Of a stretch of DNA of 64,000 nucleotides, positions 34,742-42,712 are shown one piece after another. Position numbers and translations under genes: made by a program. Source of the stretch: Planctomycetota bacterium (GTDB taxonomy: Bacteria; Planctomycetota; Planctomycetia; Planctomycetales; Planctomycetaceae); NCBI GenBank assembly GCA_022600195.1, contig JAHZKX010000011.1, forward strand, positions 1 to 64,000, in the 5' to 3' direction. The notes beneath the pieces were generated by a model. The model saw only the letters and a list, made by a program, of their open reading frames with translations, was not told where the DNA came from and did no database searches. The first letter of the stretch is position 1, and every line of letters starts with the position of its first letter.

Positions 34742-35532
34742 GTCGTCACCTGTTTCATTTTCGGAGGCCAGGGAAAAAACGCGCTCGTCGTTCTCTGATA
34801 GTCCCGATACTTGTCACCACGACTTTTGAGTGCCTGGGCTTCGGTTGGCGGAATACCCGTCACATTCAAGATGAAGTGCAGCATCAGCAAGGGCCCAATA
34901 ATCGTAAGCCAGCCCCAGGGGGCCGAGATCGCCAGACAGACATAAGCCCACCAGTGCAACCATTCAAAAAAATAATTGGGATGCCGTGAGTATTTCCAAA
35001 ATCCCTCGCGACAGACTTTACCTTGATGTTCAGGGTTCGCACGAAATCGAGCAAGTTGCCAGTCGGCGATGAGTTCACCCAGAATCGCAATCAACCAGAT
35101 GACGACACCAGCATAATCATACAGACCCAAAGGTGAAGTACCGCGTGCTGCAATCAACATCGGCAACGCAAACAGTAAACTGCCGATCGCCTGAAATTGA
35201 AAAAACCAGAATAATTTAAACTGTGCCGCACTGCCCCAGTCCTGCTTCAAAGTCTGGTAGCGACCATCTTCTGCCATGGTTAATACGCGCCAGAATATAT
35301 AGGCACTGAGTCGCAGAGACCAGACCAGGGCCAACGCTGCGATAACAATCCGCCGTGTCAAATCACCTTCATTGCTACCCCATACAAAAAACAGTGACAG
35401 CAGGCCCACACCCATGCCCCAGGCCACATCCACGATTCCCGCATCGCCTGTCCGACGCTGTATCAACCACAATAAACCCATCACTGTTGCCATCGAAGCC
35501 CAACCGAGGAATATCATTAACCAGGGATTCAT
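34738..35532 (-). CDS. DUF1295 (steroid 5-alpha-reductase-like) membrane protein
   Basis: It has about six or seven hydrophobic spans. The C-terminal signature GFWKYSRHPNYFFEWLHWWA matches DUF1295/ICMT-like membrane reductases and methyltransferases. The N-terminal IVDVAWGMGVGLLSLFF is also typical. The length (264) is normal. Genes of this type often accompany CFA synthase, DUF1365 and a flavin oxidoreductase, as here, suggesting modification of membrane lipids. It is translationally coupled on both sides by 4-bp overlaps. Confidence 0.88.
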   Translation of the reverse strand: MNPWLMIFLGWASMATVMGLLWLIQRRTGDAGIVDVAWGMGVGLLSLFFVWGSNEGDLTRRIVIAALALVWSLRLSAYIFWRVLTMAEDGRYQTLKQDWGSAAQFKLFWFFQFQAIGSLLFALPMLIAARGTSPLGLYDYAGVVIWLIAILGELIADWQLARFRANPEHQGKVCREGFWKYSRHPNYFFEWLHWWAYVCLAISAPWGWLTIIGPLLMLHFILNVTGIPPTEAQALKSRGDKYRDYQRTTSAFFPWPPKMKQVTT

Positions 35533-36857
35533 GCCAGAACCTCTTGTTCCGACTGCTCGGAAAAACTGAAGGTATCAATGAATTCATGTCGCACCGGGTC
35601 GAACCGACAATCCGGCTTGGCAAACAACATCTGAACCGTATTACACTGGCGTTCCTCAAACGCAGCTTCACAATAACTGAAATAATAATTCCACATGCGG
35701 ATAAAAGATTCAGAATATCCCAACTCCCGAACCTGATCGAGCCGATCATTGAACTGTTTCTGCCAGCAGCGAAGTGTCTGCGCATAATGTGGGGCAATGT
35801 CTTCCAATTGCAGCAGTCGCATGTCAGTGATGCTGGCCGTTGATTGCAGAACCGCAGCTACCGAGGGCAGACATCCACCCGGAAAAATATACTTGCGAAT
35901 GAAATCAACACTCTGGAGATACTCCTGAAAACGCTGATCCTTGATCACAATACTCTGTAGCAACATCATTCCATCAGGTTTTAAAAGATCACTGCATTTC
36001 CGAAAATAAGTATCGAAAAACTGAGAACCGACGGCCTCAATCATCTCAATGGAAACCAGTTTGTCATACTTGCCTTCCAAATCTCGGTAGTCAGAAAGCA
36101 ATACTGTCACACGATCCGCGAGCCCCGCCGACTGAACACGTTCAACAGCCAGATGATATTGCTCACGAGAGATGGTTGTAGTTGTGACCTGGCAACCGAA
36201 ATTCTTTGCTGCATAAATTGCCAAACCTCCCCAGCCCGTTCCGATCTCCAGTAAATGATCATCTGATTCGAGACTGAGGTGACGACAAACCCGTTCCAAC
36301 TTGGCAAGTGAGGCATCATGCATCGTCGATGAAGGCTGTTCGAAAACACCACACGAATAACTCATCGTCTCGTCAAGAAACAGCTGATAGAAATCGTTCC
36401 CCAAGTCGTAGTGCTCATGAATATTTCGAGCTGCCCCGACGCGCGTATTTCGCCGCAACCAATGCCCTGCTCTTGCCGTTCTCTGAAAGAACCAGGCAAC
36501 CCCCCTTTCAAATCGATCTGAAACTTCCAGGTTCCGAATAAAAATACGAACCAGTGACGTCAGATCATCGCATGACCAGTCACCGTCAATTAGTGATCTG
36601 GCTATACCCAACCCACCCCCCAGAACAGCGCGTCGATAAAACCTTGGGTGGTGGACTGTAACTTCTGCTTTCAAATCTGAATCTGCTGTTCCAAAGCGAA
36701 GGTAATCCTGTCCGTGATTTAACGAAACCTCTCCGCGAACCAGACGATTTAACTTCTTCACAAGAACCCTGCGACAGGTGGAATCGATCAAACCTGGTTG
36801 TAATGACTGATGCCGTCCCTGCCTGTTGCTGAATCTATCTATGCCAAGTGTTGTCAT
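35529..36857 (-). CDS. cfa: Cyclopropane-fatty-acyl-phospholipid synthase family protein
   Basis: It has a full-length CFA architecture. The N-terminal domain reaches ~140, then HYDLGNDFYQLFLDETMSYS, the SAM loop LLEIGTGWGGLAIYAAKNFG, VSIEMIEAVGSQFFDTYF, and FIRKYIFPGGCLPSVAAVLQ with conserved family residues. It transfers a methylene or methyl group from SAM to the double bond of membrane phospholipid acyl chains. Two CFA-family enzymes in one operon suggest successive or different modifications. It overlaps both neighbours by 4 bp. Symbol by family; the exact product is not proven. Confidence 0.88.
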   Translation of the reverse strand: MTTLGIDRFSNRQGRHQSLQPGLIDSTCRRVLVKKLNRLVRGEVSLNHGQDYLRFGTADSDLKAEVTVHHPRFYRRAVLGGGLGIARSLIDGDWSCDDLTSLVRIFIRNLEVSDRFERGVAWFFQRTARAGHWLRRNTRVGAARNIHEHYDLGNDFYQLFLDETMSYSCGVFEQPSSTMHDASLAKLERVCRHLSLESDDHLLEIGTGWGGLAIYAAKNFGCQVTTTTISREQYHLAVERVQSAGLADRVTVLLSDYRDLEGKYDKLVSIEMIEAVGSQFFDTYFRKCSDLLKPDGMMLLQSIVIKDQRFQEYLQSVDFIRKYIFPGGCLPSVAAVLQSTASITDMRLLQLEDIAPHYAQTLRCWQKQFNDRLDQVRELGYSESFIRMWNYYFSYCEAAFEERQCNTVQMLFAKPDCRFDPVRHEFIDTFSFSEQSEQEVLA

Positions 36858-37636
36858 GGAGTCTTCGCCCCCTTACTTTCTTCTGATGATTGAGAATGTT
36901 TTGGATGTGGATAATAGGGAACGCGTTTCATCCACAGACGTAAGGCCTGCCAGTAGATTGCTGCGAATACGTAACCCGTAATCAGTGGATAAAGAATTAA
37001 AGAACGTGTCAGATTTGCGGTTGTTATTTCCCGACGATTAAGCTGCATAATGACATCAAAGATTTTTTCGCTATTGCGTTGGTTATCAATATTGACCGTT
37101 AAACTGTCTTGGGGTTCCGTCATTCGCCAGAAATACTGAATGTCCATTGGCATGAATGGCGACACGTGAAATGTTTTGTCTGTGGGTTGTTTTTCGGCAC
37201 CCGGACGAAATTGATCTGCATCTATTATGTAGCAATGTTGCTCGCCCCAGGGCGTATTGTGTACTTCGGCAACCACTGTTTGAACCGCTTGTGAGTCTTT
37301 GTCGAAACAAAAATAAAATGAAACGGGATTCATGATAAATCCGAAGTATCGTAAATGTGTGAGCAGTCGTATGGGCCCATCAGGCCTGGGACGACCGCTT
37401 TTGGTGACGAAATCTCTGATCGAATCCGAAAGCGATTGATCTGCAGCACCCATATGATCCTCACGACAAAAACGCGCCAGCGCCGGCCTGCGCGCAGACC
37501 AGAACCATCGACCTTGAAATACAGTATGAATCTCATCGAGGTCCAGGTACATCAGGTAGATTCGGTTGCGAAACTGGTGTTCCACTGGTTTATAACGTTG
37601 ATGTCGAACCCAACCTGTGTAGATTCCGCTTTCCAT
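36854..37636 (-). CDS. DUF1365 family protein (UfaO-like candidate)
   Basis: The preferred start ATG 37636 gives MESGIYTGWVRHQRYKPVEH, the conserved DUF1365 N-terminus, and follows GGATGGAAC. The frame extends to 37726 but that part is not family-like. Conserved segments include FGFIMNPVSFYFCFDKDSQA and TPWGEQHCYIIDADQFRPGA. The family is cytosolic and of unknown biochemistry. In R. sphaeroides a DUF1365 protein next to a flavin oxidoreductase was linked to furan fatty acid formation. The start lies 85 bp inside the 3' end of the flavin oxidoreductase gene, an unusually long overlap. Confidence 0.87.
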   Translation of the reverse strand: MESGIYTGWVRHQRYKPVEHQFRNRIYLMYLDLDEIHTVFQGRWFWSARRPALARFCREDHMGAADQSLSDSIRDFVTKSGRPRPDGPIRLLTHLRYFGFIMNPVSFYFCFDKDSQAVQTVVAEVHNTPWGEQHCYIIDADQFRPGAEKQPTDKTFHVSPFMPMDIQYFWRMTEPQDSLTVNIDNQRNSEKIFDVIMQLNRREITTANLTRSLILYPLITGYVFAAIYWQALRLWMKRVPYYPHPKHSQSSEESKGAKTP

Positions 37637-38886
37637 GTTCCATCCGATCCCAATAACGACTGACAAACCGCCAACGCACTGTTGACCCCATCTTCGTGAA
37701 AACCATTTCCCCAATAAGCGCCACAAAAGGAGGTCCGCTGCTGATTGATCAACTCTGCGTGACGCTGCTGTGCCTGAGCACGACCTGCTGTAAAAATGGG
37801 ATGTGCGTAGTTGATGCGACGTATGACTTGCTTTGGATCGACTCGGTCCTCACCATTGAGCGTCACGCAAAACGTATTTTTCGAAGACAGATTTTGCAAC
37901 AGATTCATATTGTATGTCACGGTTGCTTTCTCATTACTCTCAGAGGGAGCAAAGTAGTTCCAACAGGCCCAGGCACGCCGACTATGCGGTAATACCGACA
38001 CATCAGTATGCAGTTGGGCAACATTCGACTCATAAGGAAATTCCGACAGCAATTCGAGTTCAGTCGAACTCGCACCACTGTCCAGAATTTTCAATGCCTG
38101 ATCACTGTGACAGGCGAAAATGACATGGTCAAATCGTTCAGGCAAACTTCCGGGAATACAGAGCTCAACGTATTGCTCTCCCCGGGTGATCGAAACCACG
38201 GGCGTGTTCACTCGAATCGATTCCTCAAAACTCGATGTCAGTGCTTTGACATATGTATTTGAACCACCGCAAATCACTCTCCATTGCGGACGATCACGAA
38301 TCGCGAGGATTCCATGATTCAGATAAAATTCCACAATAAACCGTACCGGAAATTTTTCAAAGGTCCCTAAGGGACAAGACCAGATGGCAGAACCCATCGG
38401 CAAAAAATACTGTTCGATAAATTCTTTCGAGAAACGTTCTTGCGCGAGATAATCACCGACTGTTTGTTCTTCATCATTCGATTGTAACAGTTCAACTGAC
38501 TGGCGATTGAATCGCAAGATATCTTTCATCAACCTGAAGAAACGAAAATTGAATAAATTCCGTCGCTGGGCGAACATGCCATTCAGGTCAGCACCTCGGT
38601 ATTCAAGCCCCGTGCTGGCGCACTTCATACTGAAGCTCATCTCAGTCGGTTGAGAGGCAACACCAAGTTGATTCAGCATTTTTGTAAAATTCGGATACGT
38701 CTTGTAATTAAAAACAATAAATCCGGTATCGACATCCTGATGCTCGCCATCCAGATCCAGATCAATTGTATTGGTATGCCCACCAACGTAATCGTTCGCT
38801 TCAAAAACGGTGATATCATGTTGTTTTTGTAAACAATAGGCTGCGGTAAGGCCAGAAATCCCACCGCCGATAATGGCGATTTTCAT
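37552..38886 (-). CDS. FAD/NAD(P)-binding amine-oxidase-like oxidoreductase (UfaD-like candidate)
   Basis: The dinucleotide-binding N-terminus is MKIAIIGGGISGLTAAYCLQ with the FAD-ribose acid in ITVFEANDYVGGH. The family block VDTGFIVFNYKTYPNFTKML and the later FCGAYWGNGFHEDGVNSALA give the FAD-contacting C-terminus. The length is 444. Members sit beside DUF1365 and CFA synthase in light- or singlet-oxygen-induced loci; in R. sphaeroides such a protein (UfaD) desaturates a methylated acyl chain. Here the last ~28 codons overlap the DUF1365 start, so a late frameshift extending the C-terminus is possible. It overlaps the DCC gene by 4 bp. Confidence 0.87.
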   Translation of the reverse strand: MKIAIIGGGISGLTAAYCLQKQHDITVFEANDYVGGHTNTIDLDLDGEHQDVDTGFIVFNYKTYPNFTKMLNQLGVASQPTEMSFSMKCASTGLEYRGADLNGMFAQRRNLFNFRFFRLMKDILRFNRQSVELLQSNDEEQTVGDYLAQERFSKEFIEQYFLPMGSAIWSCPLGTFEKFPVRFIVEFYLNHGILAIRDRPQWRVICGGSNTYVKALTSSFEESIRVNTPVVSITRGEQYVELCIPGSLPERFDHVIFACHSDQALKILDSGASSTELELLSEFPYESNVAQLHTDVSVLPHSRRAWACWNYFAPSESNEKATVTYNMNLLQNLSSKNTFCVTLNGEDRVDPKQVIRRINYAHPIFTAGRAQAQQRHAELINQQRTSFCGAYWGNGFHEDGVNSALAVCQSLLGSDGTWKAESTQVGFDINVINQWNTSFATEST

Positions 38887-39296
38887 AGCTGCACCTCGCT
38901 CGTCTCAGGTGGTACAGCACAACTTTTGTTTGCAGCATGGCAACGCCCGGTTAAACTCAACCTCTTGCTTGCAAAAATTCGATACAACAGGTCGAGAATT
39001 TGCGACACACCATACAATCGCGTCAATGATACAAGCCAACCAAAGCCCACAGCGGCATAGAGCCGGCGAAATACTTCTACACCGGTGATCCATCTTCCAT
39101 CAGAAAGCCGGGCATGCATCTCATTCATGAGTTGATCCTGCGTCCTGCCATATGCTGTGGCATCAAAGCTCAAGTCTGCTATATTTGTGAACAATATCTT
39201 CTGCTGACGATCCAGACGACGAATGAAATTGACTTCACTCCTGCAAAACGGACAGGCTTCATCATAAAATGCCTCGATCTCAAACTGGTTCTTCAT
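38883..39296 (-). CDS. DCC-family (DUF393) thiol-disulfide oxidoreductase-like protein
   Basis: The N-terminal motif FYDEACPFCRSEVNF is the DxxCPxC signature of the family, followed by RRLDRQQKILFTNIADLSFD and ITGVEVFRRLYAAVGFGWLV. The length (137) is normal. The predicted thioredoxin-like fold is cytosolic or membrane-associated; the function is unknown but possibly redox. Its stop overlaps the start of the flavin oxidoreductase by 4 bp, and it begins 40 bp after the sigma factor stop. Confidence 0.88.
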   Translation of the reverse strand: MKNQFEIEAFYDEACPFCRSEVNFIRRLDRQQKILFTNIADLSFDATAYGRTQDQLMNEMHARLSDGRWITGVEVFRRLYAAVGFGWLVSLTRLYGVSQILDLLYRIFASKRLSLTGRCHAANKSCAVPPETSEVQL

Positions 39297-39336
39297 CTAA
39301 TCTTCCTGCTTCCTGCCAGAGAGAAGTAATGGCAAC

Positions 39337-40293
39337 TCAATAGCCACCAAATTCGCACATCATTTCGAGATCGGTTTCCGCGGCCTCCAATCGCAACTTG
39401 GCAACAGCACGTTTTTCCAGTTGTCTGACTCTTTCCTTAGAGATTCCTAATTCATCGGCCAAACTCTGAAATGTCCGAACATTATGTTGATCGCCTAATG
39501 CAAATCGACCTTCAATAATCAATTGCTCTCGCTCATCTAAATGATTCATGGTCTTCGCAAGCAACTCAGACATCTCCTGCCAAATCCGCACGTCCATCAC
39601 AGGCTTACTTTGTTCACTGGCCTCATCAAGCATGCTGGAATGCGTTGCCGGCATGAAACGTACGTTGGTTTTTCTTTGATCGGCAATCTTCCGATAGGCA
39701 AAGTTGGAGATCGCATGATAAGCATAAGTACTGAATCGGAACCCCCGGGAGTAATCAAATTTGTCAGCCGCCTTAATCAACGACCAAATCCCATCACTAA
39801 GTAATTCATCAAACGAAACATGGGGTGTGACACATTTTTTGACAATGGACACAACCAATCGCATATTACTACGGATTAAATGAGCACGACTATTGAGCGC
39901 TTCACTCAGGTATTGATCTATTTTGTTGATTTTATATTCATCAGGTGCTGCAGGATCGAGTTGTGAACGAAGTACATTTGCCTTGAATTTAAAATAATTC
40001 ATTCGACGAAACAAATTTCGTTCTGCGTCTACTGTCAAAACCTCTGCCTGGCAAAGCCGGGACAGATGCGAAGATATGTTTTGAGAAGTATTCAGAGTCA
40101 GCAAATCACCTGAAATATGCAACTCATCCGGCATTGATTCAGCCAGAATTTCTTCTTCAAGGTCCGCTGAGTTGAAAGCCGCATTGGGTATGAAATTGAT
40201 TTCAGTCTCCAACAGTTCAAGTGTACGTTCAGTCACTTCAGAAGAAGATGTGCTCTTTGGTGCCGGTATGGATGTTTCAAGACATGCAATCAT
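39337..40293 (-). CDS. Sigma-70 family sigma factor, group 3-like
   Basis: Region 2 is YSRGFRFSTYAYHAISNFAY, preceded by FDELLSDGIWSLIKAADKFD. Region 4 is NVRTFQSLADELGISKERVR followed by QLEKRAVAKLRLEA. ATG 40293 has AAGGGGA seven bases upstream and is preferred. A longer frame from ATG 40332 would begin inside a 20-bp repeat that seems regulatory. Being first in the lipid operon and facing a MerR/CarH-like regulator, it resembles LitS-type sigma factors of light-response loci (inference). It could read its own operon's promoter. Confidence 0.88.
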   Translation of the reverse strand: MIACLETSIPAPKSTSSSEVTERTLELLETEINFIPNAAFNSADLEEEILAESMPDELHISGDLLTLNTSQNISSHLSRLCQAEVLTVDAERNLFRRMNYFKFKANVLRSQLDPAAPDEYKINKIDQYLSEALNSRAHLIRSNMRLVVSIVKKCVTPHVSFDELLSDGIWSLIKAADKFDYSRGFRFSTYAYHAISNFAYRKIADQRKTNVRFMPATHSSMLDEASEQSKPVMDVRIWQEMSELLAKTMNHLDEREQLIIEGRFALGDQHNVRTFQSLADELGISKERVRQLEKRAVAKLRLEAAETDLEMMCEFGGY

Positions 40294-40314
40294 TTTCGTT
40301 CCCCTTGAATAAAT

Positions 40315-40391
40315 TTCGTTCAAATCGTTCATTTAGTTATATCGACCCGGCATCACGTTGGCAGCCCTAAATTCGTTCAAATCGTTCATTT
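40315..40391. promoter_or_regulatory. Two identical 20-bp direct repeats, candidate operators
   Basis: TTCGTTCAAATCGTTCATTT occurs exactly at 40315-40334 and 40372-40391 (57 bp apart). Each copy contains two TCGTTCA half-sites spaced 9 bp. A third pair with one degenerate half-site (ACGATCA then TCGTTCA, also 9 bp apart) lies at 40502-40517 before the MerR gene. Direct-repeat operators are known for CarH-type regulators, so these are good candidates for binding by the divergent MerR protein. Confidence 0.65.
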
Positions 40392-40495
40392 TTAAAATAA
40401 AACGCTAGATACCTGTAAAAAGATGTTTATTGTTTTGTACTTGTCAAAATTAAAACATACCCTAAGATCAAACAGATTAAGTAGGTCACCAAACT

Positions 40496-40517
40496 TATAA
40501 TACGATCATATCGTTCA
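40496..40517 (+). promoter_or_regulatory. Candidate -10 box and overlapping operator for the MerR gene
   Basis: A perfect TATAAT lies at 40496-40501 with no good -35 box. Transcription would begin near 40508, inside the TCGTTCA-type pair at 40502-40517 and ~26 bases before the ATG. This layout fits autorepression by the MerR protein or use of an alternative sigma factor. Confidence 0.45.
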
Positions 40518-40533
40518 CACAGAGAATCAGAAT

Positions 40534-41403
40534 ATGCCCCAGTTTTTCACTCCCAAACAGGTTTCTCGCGCTATACAAGTGAGCGAATCCTCCGTGAAAC
40601 GCTGGTGCGATAAAGATATCATCCCCACTCAATACACAGCCGGGGGACACCGTCGTATCGTACTTTCTGAACTCATCGAGTTTCTCCGTTGCAGTAAGCA
40701 TGAGATTGTGCGACCAGAGGTACTTGGATTGCCCGCAACTTCCGGGCAATCGATCCGGGTCATTGATCGTTCAGCTGAACAGCTCGCAGAAGCGTTACTA
40801 CAGGGTGATGAAGAACAGTGTAGAAGAATCGTTCTCGACCTCTATCTGGCCGAACATAGTATCAGCACGATTTGCGATCTGGTGTTTGTAAAGGCGTTTT
40901 CCGTCATCGGAAACCGCTGGCAGTGCGGTGATGCTGAAGTCTACCAGGAGCGTCGTGGTTGCGAACTGGCAATGAGAGTCATCCACGAGTTACACAAATT
41001 GGTCCCTATTCCAAAGGAAGATGCACCTGTCGCCTTAGGTGGTGCTGCCGAAGGCGATCTCTACAACATGGCCACGACCATGATAGAACTTGTATTACGA
41101 GATAATCATTGGAATGCGGTTTCCCTGGGCTACAACCTGCCATTCCATACTATAGAAGCAGCGCTCAAACAAAAGAGTCCGAAGCTGTTCTGGCTGAGTG
41201 TAAACCATATCGCGAACGAATCGGATTTTATTCAGTCGTACAACCAGTTATATAGCCAGTTTGGGAATTCTATCGCATTCGTTGTCGGCGGTCGTGCGCT
41301 TCACGAAGACATCCGAAAGCAAATTCAGTATGCAACATACTGTGATAACATTCGACACGTGGAATCTTTTGCGCAGACTCTAATGAGTGCGGCAAAAACC
41401 TGA
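40534..41403 (+). CDS. CarH/LitR-like MerR regulator with degenerate B12 site
   Basis: Residues 1-~70 are a MerR winged helix (FTPKQVSRAIQVSESSVKRW, then AGGHRRIVLSEL). Residues ~75-285 follow the helical-bundle plus Rossmann B12-binding layout of CarH/LitR. In CarH photoreceptors a W-x9-E-H motif and an ExH-type lower-ligand histidine hold adenosylcobalamin. Here the first reads W-QCGDAEVYQ-ER (His replaced by Arg) and the second region is GGAAEGDLYNMATTM, without histidine. B12 and therefore classic light sensing are doubtful. It is divergent from the sigma factor/lipid operon, which it probably controls. Confidence 0.85.
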   Translation: MPQFFTPKQVSRAIQVSESSVKRWCDKDIIPTQYTAGGHRRIVLSELIEFLRCSKHEIVRPEVLGLPATSGQSIRVIDRSAEQLAEALLQGDEEQCRRIVLDLYLAEHSISTICDLVFVKAFSVIGNRWQCGDAEVYQERRGCELAMRVIHELHKLVPIPKEDAPVALGGAAEGDLYNMATTMIELVLRDNHWNAVSLGYNLPFHTIEAALKQKSPKLFWLSVNHIANESDFIQSYNQLYSQFGNSIAFVVGGRALHEDIRKQIQYATYCDNIRHVESFAQTLMSAAKT

Positions 41404-41464
41404 GAGGATGATATCATGATCGGGTGGAAGAGTTCCAAAAGCAGTCACAGTAATCCCGGTACCT

Positions 41465-41830
41465 TTAAGATTCATCATCGGTAACGGGAATGTAATTGTT
41501 ATACAGTTCAGCATAATCCTCGCGTACGGGACTGAACACGTCTAATACCACAGCGGGACCATCGACGGCGATCGCCTGATGTGGTGTATTCGGAGGTATA
41601 ATGAACATCGCGCCCGCTTCCACAACGCGCACTTCATCTCCCATCGTCAATTCCAGCCTGCCTTCCAGAAGCATACCACCCTGTTCATGTGGATGATGGT
41701 GCAGAGGCACGATCGCGCCCTCTTCCATTTCCAGATAAGACAACATCAGATTTTCCCCATACGGGGTTCGCAATTTGCAGCCGGGAAGCACTTCCAGGGG
41801 CTTGACCGTGTTGATATCGATAAAGGGCAT
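41465..41830 (-). CDS. Small cupin-domain protein
   Basis: ATG 41830 (with GGAG upstream) begins MPFIDINTVKPLEVLPGCKL; a TTG at 41851 would add seven residues. Cupin motif 1 appears as VPLHHHPHEQGGMLLEGRLE (His ligands and Glu), and motif 2 as FIIPPNTPHQAIAVDG. Single-domain cupins of this size are metal-binding sensors or dioxygenase-like proteins; no specific role can be given. It stands convergent to the MerR regulator. Confidence 0.87.
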   Translation of the reverse strand: MPFIDINTVKPLEVLPGCKLRTPYGENLMLSYLEMEEGAIVPLHHHPHEQGGMLLEGRLELTMGDEVRVVEAGAMFIIPPNTPHQAIAVDGPAVVLDVFSPVREDYAELYNNYIPVTDDES

Positions 41831-42059
41831 ATTGTAGAACTCCGTTACCAAAGTGACATTTTATTTACACGAAGATTACACTAACCTCAAGGTAAAGATA
41901 ATCTACCCAAATTGAAAGCCTGGTGAACCTGAATCGAAACCAGACTGTCTCACACACAAGTATTTCAGATCAACCGGCAGAGCATTCAAAGTATCATATA
42001 ATTCAATAACGACACAGAAAACCCACATTCTTCAATATCTCTGAAAGATCGGCCACTCA

Positions 42060-42683
42060 ATGTACGTGCCCTCCTCTTTTGCTGAAACCGACATCAATGT
42101 ACTTCATCATTTTATTGAACAGAACAGTTTTGCAACACTGGTAACACACAGGGACGACGAGCCTTTCGCAAGTCACATCCCTGTATTACTGGACCGCAAC
42201 CAGGGGGAATACGGGCAACTCATTGGCCATTTTGCGAAAGCCAATCCTCAAAGTAAAACGGAGACACTTCAGAATGTGCTCACAATATTTCATGGGCCAC
42301 ATGCCTACATTTCACCCACCTGGTATGAGGCACCTGATCTGGTTCCCACCTGGAATTATCAGGCGGTTCATGTTTATGGACGGTATTCTGTCATTGACGA
42401 TTCGGATCAATTAATAGAAATCCTCAAGCAATACGTCAGTTTTTATGAAGCTGATCAACCCACACCCTGGACAATGGAAAACGTGGATCCTGCATTCGTC
42501 GATCAGTTATTGCAGAGCATTGTCGGATTTACCATCAAAATCGAACGGATTGAAGGCAAATTCAAACTCAATCAGAACCATCCCGTTGAACGCCGGGAAA
42601 AAGTGATCCATGTTTTACAACAACAGGAGAGTGAAAACTCTCAGGCCATCGCAGCACAGATGCAAGCCCACCTGCGCGACTGA
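42060..42683 (+). CDS. PaiB/FMN-binding negative regulator family protein
   Basis: It starts MYVPSSFAETDINVLHHFIE and has FATLVTHRDDEPFASHIPVL, LIGHFAKANPQ, and the family-typical TWYEAPDLVPTWNYQAVHVY. This is the split-barrel FMN-binding fold of PaiB; the length (207) is normal. Family members affect sporulation and protease genes in Bacillus, but a role here is unknown. It is a single gene, followed by the convergent RNase Y gene. Confidence 0.9.
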   Translation: MYVPSSFAETDINVLHHFIEQNSFATLVTHRDDEPFASHIPVLLDRNQGEYGQLIGHFAKANPQSKTETLQNVLTIFHGPHAYISPTWYEAPDLVPTWNYQAVHVYGRYSVIDDSDQLIEILKQYVSFYEADQPTPWTMENVDPAFVDQLLQSIVGFTIKIERIEGKFKLNQNHPVERREKVIHVLQQQESENSQAIAAQMQAHLRD

Positions 42684-42712
42684 CTGACTAACAGATCAAC
42701 TCGTCTTCCCAT

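Noticed and set aside
40294-40332. Upstream ATG start for the sigma factor at 40332
   Set aside because: That ATG lies inside an exactly duplicated 20-bp repeat, and the next ATG (40293) has a far better ribosome site.
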